In this document: in pieces, positions 11,781-25,636 of the stretch
How the letters are laid out: every line of letters begins with the position of its first letter
Position numbering within the stretch: position 1 is the stretch's first letter
Origin: Archegozetes longisetosus
Lineage: Eukaryota; Arthropoda; Arachnida; Sarcoptiformes; Trhypochthoniidae
DNA: 64,000 nucleotides
Direction of reading: 5' to 3'
NCBI GenBank assembly: GCA_018873245.2
Contig: JAEMBT020000009.1
Location: forward strand, 16,673,794 to 16,737,793
Made by a program: the position numbers and the translations under genes
Notes under the pieces: generated by a model
Told to the model about the DNA's origin: nothing
Database searches by the model: none
Seen by the model: the letters and a program-made list of their open reading frames with translations, nothing else

Positions 11781-14700
11781 GCATGTAATTATGTATATCT
11801 AAATATATTTTGACTATCAATTTTCAGATTAAAGGGATAAAGAAACTTGCATATCGTATGATAAGATTTATTGCTATGTTTCTCTGTGATCAATGAAGTT
11901 TATTGAAAATAGAGGAATCATCACGATTTGAGAAATCAATATTATTTTGTATTCTCCTCAGAGTTTTAGTTGTAATTGAAGATAAATTCAAATATAATTC
12001 GCTGTGATCGTTACTTCAAGTTGTCTTAATAGTTTTCAAACTTAGTCACTAAATAGACTTCAGTAGATCCAGACATTTTAATTTCAATAATTATTTTTGT
12101 CATTAGGCTGCAATTTTATCGATTTCACATTAGATTTATTCTAAAGTTTAGCTTTACATAATTGCAGATCTTGATGATCCAAAAAAATGTAGGTTTGAGC
12201 TGGAGATGAAAGCTTGAAATGTTGTACTTACAAATAATTATTATTTATATGAAACGCAACCATAATTTACTATAATGATGAGCCGATTTGAGAGAAAACT
12301 CTCAATAGACTCCTTAGTTAAATGAGAATAAATTATCTCAAATCCACTTTGTTTGGGTTTGAAAAATGGATATTTCTTCTGAAGAATAGGCTAATGTGGA
12401 TGAAATCGAGATTTATATCAATTTTCCTGATAAGTTAGCCGAATTGACAATCTAATTGACTCAAATTGATTCAAGTCAAATGATATTATGAAATATGAAC
12501 AAAATGCAATCAGTGTTGAAAATGTTTGTTCAAAAGAAAAACAAAGAAAAATTATTATTGGGTCAATTGATTCACACTTCATTAACTTTATGCTATTTGT
12601 ATCTATGAATAATTGCTTGTATTTAGGATATCAAAACTAGGGTGTCAAGCACACATAGAAAACTAGATATAAAGTAAGGCTTATTAAGAGCTATATATTT
12701 AATAAGTGAAAAGACTCATAAATTTGATGAATCTAAAAGATTTGGCAAACTTCTTATCACATTTAACCATAGTTTATCAATTAAAGTAAATGCTTTGTTT
12801 AAATATTCTTTGTATTGATTTTGTTTAGTCTTCTTTGGGTTATGCTTTTGTACCTGTTATTCATCTATTGGTTTAATGAGCTAAAGTTTCTACTTCTTTA
12901 TTTAAGGTATTATAAAGCTTTCTCAACGCTTTAAGCCTTTAAAAGTATATTTTCTTCATATGCTTTAAGCAATATTATTTCTATCTTTTTACTTTTTACA
13001 TCGAAATTTACAAAAAAAAGTTTTGTTTATTTATGAGCTGTATTCTCATATAAGAGTTTAAGCAAACAAATCATAAAGGAATAGCTTACACAATGATAAA
13101 AGATTATTTCGGATTATTAAGTTCCTTACGAGTCAATGTGCTGATTGGTCTTTATTATTAAAGACTAGAATTTTTGTGCTTCAAATCCAAAATCGGTCGG
13201 TGGTCGGTGTCCAAATATTCGATATCCACGCCCAAAGTAGGCTGGAATCGGCCTAGATATTGTAAAAATTGGGAATAATTCCAAAATCAATCTAGAAAAT
13301 TTTGTTCAGCCCATAGTAATAGTCAATTTTAACTTATGTTTAAAAATATTTCAGAACTTATGCCATTTCAGTTATTAAATGCTTTTGATTTAGTAAGGAA
13401 TTCTCTAATTTGTCAACTTTTATAATTGACCAAAAACCTCATATTAAGGTTCCCTTATCACTAGATTCGCACGGATTTCAGTTTTGTCAGAAAGTTTTAT
13501 TCGAAAAATTTGATGACAACCAAAAATTCTCGTCTCTGATTTTTAAAGATAAGAGGCCTGATATGAAAAATGTTAGCTGTCATGCCATCAGAATAGATAA
13601 TTAATTGTTTGGTAAAATGAAATGAAAGTAAAGCGAAATAGTTGAGACTCAGGAGTCAATTAGAGGACACCAATCTATGACTCACTAGAGAAAAACAAAA
13701 TGTATTCATAATAAATAAAAGAGATGATGATAAAAGTTAAACCCACTCCGGGTAAACAAGTGAATGAACTTTTTTGCACTGAATAAAACTTTTTCATCGC
13801 TTAGTTTAAGTTTCGTTTAATTTTATCTATCAAATTGAATCTTTTTGAATATTTCCGAAAATATGTTTTGGTCGAGCAATTCTCGAAAAAATATCCAAAA
13901 TGCATTCCCGATATTGAACAGGTTAATAATTGATGAAAGAGCTTTTTTGCACAGATAAGGGACAAAATTGATATTAATGCCCATCTCTTGACGATACTGA
14001 CTCTCATACTCTTCAAGCGATGCATTATCATCAAATTTGGTCATAGTGCTGATCTCACGAAAGAGCTCGAATTTCTAACTCCTCCACAGACTGTATTATG
14101 AGAAGATAAAACTTTTAAACTTTCAACTTATAGCACCACGATCTGATCTTGAACAGGGCTGCTAAAAATCGTCCTAAAGGTGATCTACTCACGAAAAATG
14201 TTCGTTTTAATGGGCCAAGGGATTTTTTCAGGCAATATCCAATAGAACCAATGGTTTTCACTTTACATTCCCTCCTATTAAATTATGAAATTTTTCGTCT
14301 GAATTACAAATTTTATTTTCAAGTGCTATTCTTTTAGCAGCATTTCGTGTGAAATCCCAAAACCTGGACATCATGCATAGCTTCAGATTCTATCTGTAGT
14401 CAGAACCAGTACAGATGGCAACCGAAATCACTTGTATTATTTGGTAAAAACCATTAAAAATCTAAAAATAATTTATTGGCTGTGTTCAAATGATCCAAAA
14501 GAGCTATTTATTTTATTGAGTATTCGCACTGAAAGTAGTTGAAAAGTTTTTTGTAAATAAAAGAATATAGACTTGCTTTAGTTGAAAATTTGACTTTTTC
14601 ATATTCAAAAAAGAAAGATTAATGTAAACGGATTTACTTTAGGGCTGTGTGTTATAACACTAAAAGTTGAAAACTTCCGCACTTATATTTACTTATCTTT

Positions 14701-16167
14701 ATTGAATTTTTTTTGTGCATAGAAGCGAGAACTAATAGGATCTTAGAATTATTTCCGAATAGTATTCTCATTTGTGATCTTGTGTCTGCTAGTAATAATT
14801 TATTACTCAAAGCTTTAGATTACAGTAATGATTTTGATATTCAATTGTATAAGGAGTATTTGAAAAGTTTCTAGGAATTTACTCATAACAATTTACAGAT
14901 AATATTTCTGGAACTTTCCACACTCGTAACTCTACCAAACTTAAATATATGCCATCAAATCGGATTGAAAGCAAAATTAAAGTTTAACTTTTCATTCAAA
15001 TAGAATTCGACTCGAGTAAAACTTGCTCTAAATTAAGAATCAGGATATACTGCAAAAATTTGTCATTAAGTTCATATTAGTTTGAAGATCAGATGCTACA
15101 ATTCTCATCCTTTTCAACAACTATTTTGATTCGAAATCCTCAGTATTTAGAAGAAGATTATCGTTTTCAAGCGAATAGTAGAAAAGATGTAAAGCTTAGA
15201 TCGATGCTTATAATGATACTGGAAGAATAAATCACTTATACCGTAAGAGATTTGTGTAATTGAGTTTATTTAGGGCTTTCTTTATTTTTAAAGATAAGCT
15301 CAATCTTTCTGAGAAACAGGTCGTACACAAATTAAACTTATACTATGACTCAGGTTGCTTATTGAAAAATAACTAATGAGAAAATGAATTTTCTAAGTCC
15401 AGTAAAGATGATCGAAATTCATCTTAGATCATATGTTTCTCAATAAAATACTCGGAAGGTCTTGCAACTTCTTGGATGGCACATTCTCATAGATGGAAAT
15501 AATTGTTCATCAGTTAATACATACCAGAGAAATAGTTTTAAAAATCGTGCCAATAGTTAAGGAAGAAGGTCTCTTGAAGGAACTATTATAATGAAGTCTA
15601 TGTGAAAGAAATCAATAGTTATTTAGACCCTATCTCCCAAATCAATTTGAAAATTGGCACAAGTGAACAACGATAAGCTTCTATTTTGATTTGAAACGCT
15701 TTAGAACCGGAAGTGTTAAAGGTAGAGTTGAATCTTGGAATCATGCAGAATCTAGAATGCTTAAATTATCTAATATAGGATCAAGAAATATATGTACATT
15801 CAACTTTCGTTCTCTACAATTCGTTGAGCGTAAATATTTGTTATTCTGTAATTCTAACATCAAATCAAAATTCTTGTCTCAATTATGTGACACAGGCTTT
15901 GACGCTACTGTTGAATAGAGCATGAATGAATGTCTTAATATATATGCATTGGTAAGCTGAATGTCAGATTCTTATTTATATCTGACTTGAAATTCGATTA
16001 AAGATTTTGGCACTATTCGGGTTCTAGAGTTTAAAAGAGATTTGCTCAAAGCAGAAGCCTATTGTGTTTTTCAGTTGCACAGATTTTCAAATGAACTGAT
16101 GTGTGATACGAAATCTAAATAAATTTTGAAATTTAAGTTTTTTATATAGAAATCATTATGAAAGGTA

Positions 16168-16689
16168 CAGTCAGTCGAAAATAGCTATGCATAGATCCCG
16201 GATTAATCTCTGATGCGTTTGGATAAGATAAGAGGGACGAGGCAGAAATTGAAACTATAAGTTTATATCATCAAATTATAGCATTACTCAGTAATTAAAA
16301 AACATAATATGAGTAACAGTGTTATTCGTAGCTGAAGTCAGTTTATTTGATATTCATAAGTTATGGAAATAAAGTTACTGATAAGATATATCAAACTATT
16401 TCAATCAAAATAGTTCAACAGTCAACTGTGATTCAATTTAAATCATTTTAATGATGAGTCGGACCGCTCTCTCGAGCTATCACTTCTTGCAACAGATGTG
16501 GCATAGACTCTACAAAGATGAGTCAAAGTCTATTTTATCAGAGTTTCAAACTAATTTTTTAAGTATTCAATTATTGATTAATATGACTAAACGTAATACA
16601 GATCTAAATGAGTTGTTGAGCCCTTAGGTTTATCAACTGTTCTGCATAATTTTAGTGATGACAAATACATAACTTTTATCTGTCGACGG
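16168..16689. mobile_element. MITE, family B, copy 1
   Basis: A 522-bp element with imperfect inverted ends (left CAGTCAGTCGAAAATAGCTA; the right end reads CCGTCGACAGATAAAAGTTA on the opposite strand) and TA flanks at 16166-16167 and 16690-16691. A second copy at 32160-32701 is highly similar along its whole length (for example both have GATCCCGGATTAATCTCTGA). The right TA doubles as the left TA of the next element. No transposase frame. Confidence 0.82.
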
Positions 16690-16691
16690 TA

Positions 16692-17691
16692 CTATGCCCG
16701 AAACAAATGTTTGAAAAAAATAGAGATATATACTTATGTGTAAAGCATTAATTTCAAGTAATCGACTGTACCGTAAAACCTGCATAATATTGACTCATTC
16801 AAAAGGTTCCACGTCAATTCAGCGCAAGTCAATTCAGCACCGACAATTCAGCGCCAACAGTTCAGCGCGTAAAAATTCAGTGCACGTTTATTATAAATTC
16901 ATTTTAAAGAAGAACATAGACCTCTAGACTATTAGGTCTTCACAAGAAATAAATTTTTACCAAAAAATGTACAAATTATAACACATACATGTTTTGATTA
17001 CTGAATAAATATATTTGAATTTCACTACTAATATTCCATAATTTATAATCATATTCTTATTAAATATAATTATTTAAAAAATATTTCTCCTTAATTCAAA
17101 TCAACTGAATTGTAAATAAAGATTCTGTCACCTATAAGTATGTTTGCTTGTAACTATTGGTTGAAAAAAAACACTTTTATAGGTTGAAATTAGTATCCCG
17201 TGAACACCTATTAATTTAGAGTTTCTGTAATTACAGTTTCTGTTTTTCTTTAAAGTAATCAATTTTCAAAATGCGCTGAATTATCGCAGCGCTGAATTTT
17301 TGCGCGCTGAATTTTTGCGCGCTGAATTGTCGCGGCGCTGAATTTTTGTAGCGCTGAATTGTTATAGCGCTGAATTGTCGTGCGCTGAATTGATTGCGCT
17401 GGATTGACGTGCTACCCATTCAAAATGATTAAACTTTAACCTTAACTATGAATGACTTGAATGAACAGATAAGATTTAGTAAAATACAAATTAATAGTTC
17501 ATTAAGTATACTTTGACACTGTAAAAGTTTTTAATCAAACTTATAAGTTAACAAATTTGAACTTATTAGCGATAATCAAAATATTAATCATTATAACTGA
17601 GATGATTTTTAGGGCTGTAGTACAGTTAATAAATGCTATCATACATGAGAGTATATATTTTAACTTTTTCAGACATTTGTTTCAGGCATAG
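16692..17691. mobile_element. Foldback element with AATTCAGCGC subterminal arrays
   Basis: A 1.0-kb element. The ends are inverted: left CTATGCCCGAAACAAATGTT, right the complement of CTATGCCTGAAACAAATGTC. TA flanks lie at 16690-16691 and 17692-17693. Further in, both arms carry a short-period array of the motif AATTCAGCGC: five forward copies at 16816-16883 and nine inverted copies at 17273-17405, spaced about 14-16 bp. Sequence between the termini and the arrays (CATTCAAAA ... CACGTCAAT) is also inverted-repeated. The middle is AT-rich and has no gene. Open frames rich in Q-F-S-A are products of the array, not proteins. Confidence 0.82.
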
Positions 17692-17693
17692 TA

Positions 17694-20600
17694 TCTTCAA
17701 GAAATCATTTTTCTTAATTATTGACCTGAATTAAACTATTATTTCTTATATGTATTAACTGATTAAGAAATGCCTACATTCAACAGAGCTAGCAATAACT
17801 CTTTAAACACTTCACAATTGAATGACCTAGCCTAACCCAACCTAGCCAATAAGACTATAAAGCATTTCAAAGATTATGTTTACTTTTATCATTCATCACG
17901 AAATGGTTCGTAACTACAAATAAATAATGATGTTTACTGACTCGCCATAAAATCAAATTTTTTTGTCATTTATTATAGAAAGCAACGGGTAGTACAAAGA
18001 AGTTTCAGTTTGAAGGCCTTCATAAGCCTAATGCGATAGCAAAAATATTTTTCCAGACACTTCATGTTTATGAAGAATGAATTGACTAGAATTTTGCTGA
18101 TGCATGAAAGCTATATCTATATAAGCTTTATATACTTACTATTTGATACTACTTATAAGTACTTCAGAGAAGTTATGATTTTACGGTTGCCAGATCCATT
18201 TCAGCACAAGCTGAAACCAAATTTATTAATGGGCGACTAAACACCTCGTTTGGATAAAGAAGTCGAAAGTGGGAGATTTTTCACTATCACATGCGAAATT
18301 CTTTTTTCGTAAATTTTAAGAATGCTACTGAAACTTCAATAAAATTCTGATAAAATATGAAATTAATAGTGTTTCAGTTTAGATAAGGAATTTTATGGCG
18401 AAAAGTTTATTAAATCTTATTTCATCAACTTCTCCAAGATGAGACTAAAAATCAGCAAAAATGATGAAATTTAAGAATTTTCTCAAATACCAGGCAATTT
18501 TGCGAGTAATTCGTTTCCCGTTCGACTACAGTTGGAAATTGTTCGAATTCAGTAGATCTGGCACTCATATCCACTTCAACAAGCAACGAACTTAGCATTG
18601 AACTATTTCTTTTAGAGAAGATTAGGCAAATACAACATGAACTTGGCTATAAGTTGTATTTAATGATTTATTATCAAAAGTACTTGCACTGAAATTAATT
18701 TTTTGTAAGAGATGAATTTAGTGAGTTTTAGTATATTTAAGTCATTTAGGTTGAAAATATCAGTTAACTTGAAATTCTAGTTGACACAGATTCATCTAGT
18801 TCAGAAAATAGACACGTCAATTGATTGATGGGTTTGTTAACAATGAAAAGTCTATTCATCAATTCAAATTTTTAATTTTCATAATGCTTCGATTGTTTAT
18901 TGTGTAGAAAGCATTTATAATCAAACATTAGTGTTTTGCTCGAAATGGACAAAATTGTTGGGCTCTGTTTTTCATTAATTAATATGTTAATTGAGTAGGA
19001 GAGAAGGCGTAATTTTATAATTAGTTTGTGTTGTTTAATATTATTCCAATCCAAGTAAAGTTTTCATGCATTCAACCATAAAATATCTCATTTTTAAATG
19101 GATTAAAATAAATTAAATGAATTCATTAACTGCTATGGATTGCTCTTTTGTGAAAATATGTTCCGTGTGTGGTAAAAAATTTGAGATCAGTATATACTTG
19201 AATTGAAGAACAAATTAAACTAAGAAAAAACCTGTTATTCAACTCATTTCTATAATAAATGAATTCCAAACATTCTTTTTTTCATTAACTTTTAGATCAA
19301 TATGAATATCTAAATTAAGAATAGAGTATTATAAGTTTATATTGGATTAATGAAAAATTCTTAATACATAATCGGATAATCTAATTAACTTTTGGCTATT
19401 ATTAGTAATTATTCACATTATTTCAATCAAACTATAAAGCTTTAGGCGAAGAAAGTGAGTGTTGAGAGAGGGTGTTGTGAATGAATTAATAGATTAAAAT
19501 CTATTTCAAGTTTTTGGATCATTTTTTGTATATTTTGGATGGATTTGGCCAATACGGAAGCAAATCCTATTGCAGTAATAAGCTGTAAAATTGCTCTTTT
19601 AATTATATGCTTATTTCATATTTAATACGTATTAAATTAGATTATGGTATGGTATCTATAATTAACTGACATTAAAAGAATCTTTTATGAGAATAAAGAA
19701 TTTTCTAGTTAACAGTTAGAAGTTTGAATTCAGTCAACTTTGCCATTAGTACTTAATTAATTAAATAACTGATAATCCCAATGGGATATGAATACAAGAA
19801 TAAATATGTTCTGTACTAGATACCCTACTTAAGCCGTATCATGTACCATGTTTAGTTGAAATTGACTTTGAGGACATTTCACGAAATGCTATTATTTAAG
19901 AGAAAGTTTTATACCTTTAGTATATAAAAGCTTTTAAGCAAATACAACTCAAAACTATGAGAAAAATCAAGAAATTTCTTCAGTAAACTTTGAAGAAACC
20001 AATAAATGAGAAAACTGTAATATTCTTGAGTGTTTGTCCACTTCTGCTAAAAATGTCGATAGTTTTCAGTGATTAGATGAGCTAATAAATGCTCGTTCGA
20101 TAGCAATAACAAACGATAAAAAAGAAAACTCACTGAACGTGCGGAGTAAAAGCATATTTTTGTCCTAAAGTACTATAATATCTAATGTCTGTTTCTGAAT
20201 AACAAATAATCTCCAAGAGAATTGAGATGACAAGCAACGCTGTAAAAGCATTCAATAAGAAATAAGTCCTAAGCCTTATTACAAACCACTCTCTTTAGCT
20301 AAAAATAATCCAACCCTTTATCAGCTATCAATGTCAATGTCAGCACGCGTTAAATTTTATCTATGATATCTTGATAAATGAAAGATCTTATATTTTATAT
20401 GTTTGATGAAAATACTAAACTTATCGAAATTCATAGTTGAATGAGTAGTAGACTAAATATTTCTGTAGAATCTTGAGGGGCTATTCTCGAAGCGATCTTT
20501 AAGTTTAAGATCAAGTTTAGTACGATTTTAAGTAATGATCGATTCTCAAAGCGCTCGTTAATTGAAGTTCGAGACTTAATTTAAAGACTCTCTTATAATT

Positions 20601-21372
20601 CTTAATCGATCTTATAATTAAGTAAGGATCGAATTTAGGATTCGTACCTGAATTGCGCTACAGAATTCTTAACATTTATCTGATCATTAAATTAAAAACT
20701 AATTTAGAATTCTAGCAAAAAATTCAATGTTGAAATTGAATTTTTAAATTAAATTTCGGATTCTGACTATATCATACACTTTCTCAAAAGCACCAAAATA
20801 GCAAAAGTCATGTATTTGAAAATGTTTTCTATTGAGAGAATCTGTTATCTTAACAGTTATGTAACATCTTTTATAAATTAAAAGAAACGTGAGACTCAAT
20901 AAGATTTGACTATTATTTAGAAAGAATTCAAATTGTCGAACTCTTAATGAAAATGTATTTTATAATAAAATTGGGTTTAGCTGAATGTTATGTTTACATT
21001 AAAACTAATTACACTAGTAATTAAATTAGCATAAAAATTCTTTCCATTAGAGAATCTATTAAGATAATATGACCATTCATTGTTGCATCAAACTCGATTA
21101 CGTCAAGTGGGCGAATAAGTTCAGAATCAATCTGAAATAGTGTTTGAAAATATTTGTTGTAAAATTCAATTTGCTCAATCTCAAGATTTCTATAATTGGT
21201 TAAGTAGAAAATGTTGCATCTATGAGTTCAAGTGACAAGTGTTTTCATGTGTAGATGTAAATTCAATTTTCATTATTCTTATGCTAGCTTTCTACGAGTG
21301 ATTTTCATTTTTATATACTTTTATAGACTTTAATTTTTTCTACTTATTTGACGATTTGTTTTTTATATAATA
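17694..21372. other. Intergenic, nothing recognised
   Basis: AT-rich sequence without a supportable gene. A matching pair of TGCCAGATC ends at 18188 and 18563 was considered as an element but lacks a target duplication. 20470-20640 contains several GATCxxT/AxxGATC dyads with no clear boundaries. Confidence 0.45.
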
Positions 21373-21630
21373 ACTAGAGTTAGGCAAAACAGTTGAAAGA
21401 ATAGCTGACTGATATAATTATGAAACAAGCCTTAATAATAAACTTTGGATTTTATTATCGAAACTTGATCCGATAATTGGAGTATTGACAAAGCCAGTTA
21501 TTCATTGTTTCAAAACACCTTTTAGTGTACGATTTATGTTTCAATGCATATATTCATGTAATTGAAATATGAATCATGTATTAAAAAGTCAACATTTGAT
21601 AATGGAACTCAAGGTTTGATTTTATGTTTT
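21373..21630. mobile_element. MITE, family A, copy 2 (truncated)
   Basis: An inverted copy of the 3738-4028 element. It begins at a TA with CTAGAGTTAGGCAAAACAGT, keeps the GAAACAAGCC block and the internal ATTGAAATATGAATCATGTA region, and ends without the opposite terminus near 21630. The missing end suggests truncation or decay. Confidence 0.65.
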
Positions 21631-24600
21631 GGAAACCATTTTTAAGGATCAGGTGTTGAAAAACGTAAATTTGCAGCTGAAAATAATGTATATAGGGTAT
21701 TCTGTGTTGCAAAAAACGTTGAAAATTTAATGAATAACTTCTACTGAAAGCATTTACAATAACTCTTTTTTCTTGTTCAAAACATTTCCCTCAGTGCATC
21801 CTGAATTTTAAAATATTATTCACTTAAATAAAGAATATTCTGGAAAACGAGAGGCAAAAGTAAGACTCATTTTACTGAACAAATGTAGTATACAATAAAT
21901 TTTTGCCACTGATCTGCACAGAAGAGCGTTCTTGACAATTGTTCACAAATGTTATCTCAGACTAATAGCTACTTAAGTGGTGCGCTAAAATTTTGTCATT
22001 TTTTCGGAAAATGCTTGATTTCCTCAACAAAACTACGATTTCTCATCTGCGCAACAAATTCTTGGATTCATAAGTTATTAAACGATATCAAATGGGTGTA
22101 TATATCGGCTATTTCACAAAAAAAGCTCAAAAACTTCTGTTCCAAACTTTTACATATCACGATTAAGTAGTGCTAAAATTTTTTGAAGTTTTAAAAGTTT
22201 TTCGAACAGATTTATTACACATTCTGACGGAATTCTCAGTATATTGCGAAACATGAGCAAGAATTAAAATATTTATCGCGCATTCTCTCTCTCCTATATA
22301 GAGTTGATCTTTTCAAAGCTTATATTTGGGATATATTCTAACCAGTCTTTCACAGCTATGACCAAAGAGACAAAATATGAATGTATCAATTAACTGATTA
22401 CTTTCAGATAGTTTGGCTGTTTTGTAGCAATAAAAGTTTCAGTAGAGTATAGTATTTATTCAACTCCTGTCAACACTTTCGTGAATATTGACTTTGGAGA
22501 ATTGGAAAACTTGTTATTTTGTTTCCTTTCCACTTTTGGAAATCTTTGCCTAAAAGTGTTTGCCTTTGGAAGCAGTTTCAAACTGATTTTGATTGCAATA
22601 CTATTAGAGTAACTGATTTGAGCTGTAAGAACAAATTAATTTCTGTCATAAAATACGTCGACTTGAAGGTAAGTTATTATATAAGATTCTTGTATCTTAA
22701 TTAATCATTGCTTAATTAAATAAAAATAACTTCAGACGGAAAATCAGATATTATATGAAGAATAATTAATTATTTGTATGACTTACGACATGTGTGACAT
22801 AGAGATGCAATACTTCTTAGTCATAATTACAAGTGTTCAGGTTTGTTCAACAAATTTAAATGATCGTTCATTATATACAGGAACGGAATGACCTTTAATG
22901 AGAAAGATTTCACAATTTTGTGTGCATGTAAGATTATTCCGCGTCATATCTGTTGAACAATCATAATTAAAACTGAGAGTTTATAAATATATATTCGTCA
23001 AACATTTTGCTTTAGTAAAACTTCAAATTGAATCATCTATTAGGTACAATTGACTATTTTATCAATAAATGTTCAACTTTAATAACTGATTTAATTTGAT
23101 ATAACAGTGGACTAATCAGATGTGTGCTAACGAAAGATTGCTTTAGCAGTAACTTGTAGAAAGTAATTACTCATACTTATAGTATTGACTAAAATGAAAC
23201 TCTAACTGACATATTGAAAATAGCAAACAGTTTATAATTAAATAATAAAAATAAGATTGAATAACTGGAGAAGAAATCAGAATTATATAAACTCAAACTG
23301 ATATTGCAATAATATGAAGTGACTCAATATCATTAGCGAATAAATATATTTCGACCAAAATCATTTATAATAATTTATTTTTATACTTCGAAATATATTA
23401 CAAGAGATTAATTTAATGTCTTGCTAACGCTATTACTTATTTATTATCATATATACGTATATTAGATTCTCTTATTAATGGTCAACCAGAACAGCACATT
23501 AGAAATAAGTAAAAATGTTCAGTTTCTTCTTTATATGACCATGCCTACAGTTCGGTTTTATGAATCTACTTCAAATTAATTTAATCATTAATCGTGCTGA
23601 TGTTAACTTTTAGTTGTTTTTCTATCTGTCTACTAATATGATTAATTAGAAAAATTCTCATAATTTAATATGATTCAACAATTTTTCTTATATGTTGCTA
23701 TATCATCAAAGCTCTTCACATTCAAAGTGAATAATGAAAAACAATAGTTTAGGTATTAAACTATCAAATTTGTTTTCGGCTCAGGTCAGAGAGTTTAGTA
23801 CTTATGAACAGATCTACTCTCTAAGGAAGGTTTAGCTAAATTCTAAATATTCAACACTTATATAATAAAATGAGTTCGAATCGAAATGAATGGCTCTGCA
23901 AAAACTTAAGAATTCTCTAGATTAAACCATAATCTCATGATTTTACCTTACACTGGCTATAAGTTTGTTTGTTAATGTTCATCGTGAGCGTATTATCCAA
24001 CACATTTGTTATTTTAAGACGTGTATCTACTTTAGCTAAGTCTTTGAGAACCATAGCCTTCATGACTCAGTAGAGAACCTAGATTCAGTAGAGGTATCAA
24101 CTAACTCAGTTAGATAATCAGATCCGGTTAGATTGAAAAAACTCATTCATCCGTATGTACAACAGAGCAAAATAATAAATTGATTTCTCAATATTTATAT
24201 AATGTTCAAATAATAGATTTTTGTAATTATGATGGAGAAATCAATAATGTTTCTGAAAATTCCTAAAAATGTCATCTTCATTTATAGTGAACGAGTTAGC
24301 GTAGACAAAGTCATTCAGTATAAACGTGATTGACTGTAGTAATATTGAGTTAAATAACTTATAGTTAATGAATCATTATTTCGGCGTGTCTTGAAATCTG
24401 AATTTAGTGTAAGTAGTGTGCTGAAAGACTTTTCTAGATTCAGCGCCAATATTGGGCGCAAAATACTAAATTTGTAATGTTAATTAATTTTGCTGAAAAG
24501 TTTTAATGTAAATATATTCTAGTTGTCTAATAATGAATAAGTCTTTCTCCGATATTTACATTTGGATATATTTGCGTTTTGAGTGTTTCTGAATTCATGT

Positions 24601-25625
24601 CATTTCTTTCAGTGATACTGAAGTCTTTTCATTTTCTGAAAGATTTCAGTATCACAACAACCACAAGAAAGTAATCACTGCTTTAGATAATATTCGTGTT
24701 CAATACTTGACTAATATTTTGAAACTTCTATCCCTAAACTTTCTGATATTAAATTGGGTTTGTGTTACAAACCAGTGCTCAAAATTACAGTATGTAATTT
24801 AGTTCTTAAAAGAAAAAATTATTTTTTCAAAGCGTGCTGTTTTCGGATTATTCCGATTATTTCGCATACACCAAAAAATAAAAAAATTAAAAACAAAAAA
24901 TGAAATCAAAACAATTGAAAATAAAGTTTATTAACTCTGCAAGAGATTTAAAACTGAAAGATTGCTTAAGCCCTGAAGTATTTACTTCTATCTTCAATCG
25001 TTGTATTGACTATATACTATATTTATTTTATCGAGACTATTGTTTATATACTAACGTCAAGTTGTATCAGAAGTCATGTGAATCGAAAAAATATCTCGTT
25101 AGTGGAGTGTCATTAAGATAGTTAGAAAAAGATGTCACACGACTGAACAAGCATCTCCAATATTAAGTACTATTGTCAATTAAAAAATAGCGAATCACAG
25201 CTAACTTAGACTTCGATCGTTAATAAGATTACCAACAATTGATTATGTTTTTTCGTGTAATAGATAACCAATTCCAATTAAATCTTTGCAAGGAACAAAT
25301 TGATTCGGTTTTTATATTATTCGGAATTGTTCTTTAATCTAAAACAAGACAGGAATCGTTGGATAAAAGCATAAAATATTGCTGATATCACCTTGTGATA
25401 GCTTTAAGATTAATAAAGATTTTGCTAATCTTGTTCATATAATATTTTATTGAAATTCTAATTTATTCGCAAACCAATTCATACTATTCGGGTGAACTGA
25501 AGTTCATATAATAAATTTACCATAACATTGGATAATTTTACTTCAATACAATAAGAATGAGAATATTATGCAGTTTTTTTATACACAATTTCAGTATTAT
25601 TGATGAATATCTTCTTATTTTCCAG
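21631..25625. other. Upstream region of the receptor gene, nothing firm
   Basis: AT-rich sequence upstream of the receptor start. It probably includes a 5'-UTR intron, because a pyrimidine-rich acceptor (TTATTTTCCAG) ends at 25625, 11 bp before the start codon. I could not place the upstream non-coding exon or promoter. A hairpin with an 11-bp perfect stem (GTGATACTGAA, 24612-24622, and its complement at 24645-24655) is the only structured item. The 73-codon frame at 24900-25121 is not recognised. Confidence 0.4.
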
Positions 25626-25636
25626 ATTATCACAAA

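Larger units (their letters stand above)
5264..16165. other. Intergenic region, no recognisable gene
   Basis: About 11 kb of AT-rich sequence. Open frames of 60-90 codons occur (for example 9475-9744 plus, 13410-13604 plus, 15691-15918 plus), but none shows a known domain, splice context or repeated family, and I treat them as chance frames. Recognisable items are listed separately: hairpin 6278-6406, the AACCT run 11335-11352 and minisatellite 11706-11780. Confidence 0.5.

Noticed and set aside
16736..17419. Open frames rich in Q-F-S-A on both strands (16736-16927 plus, 17231-17419 minus)
   Set aside because: They are translations of the AATTCAGCGC repeat arrays in the two arms of a foldback element and appear as mirror images, not a protein.
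18188..18563. TGCCAGATC inverted ends as a possible transposon
   Set aside because: Only 9 bp match, the interior ends do not pair well and no target duplication flanks them.
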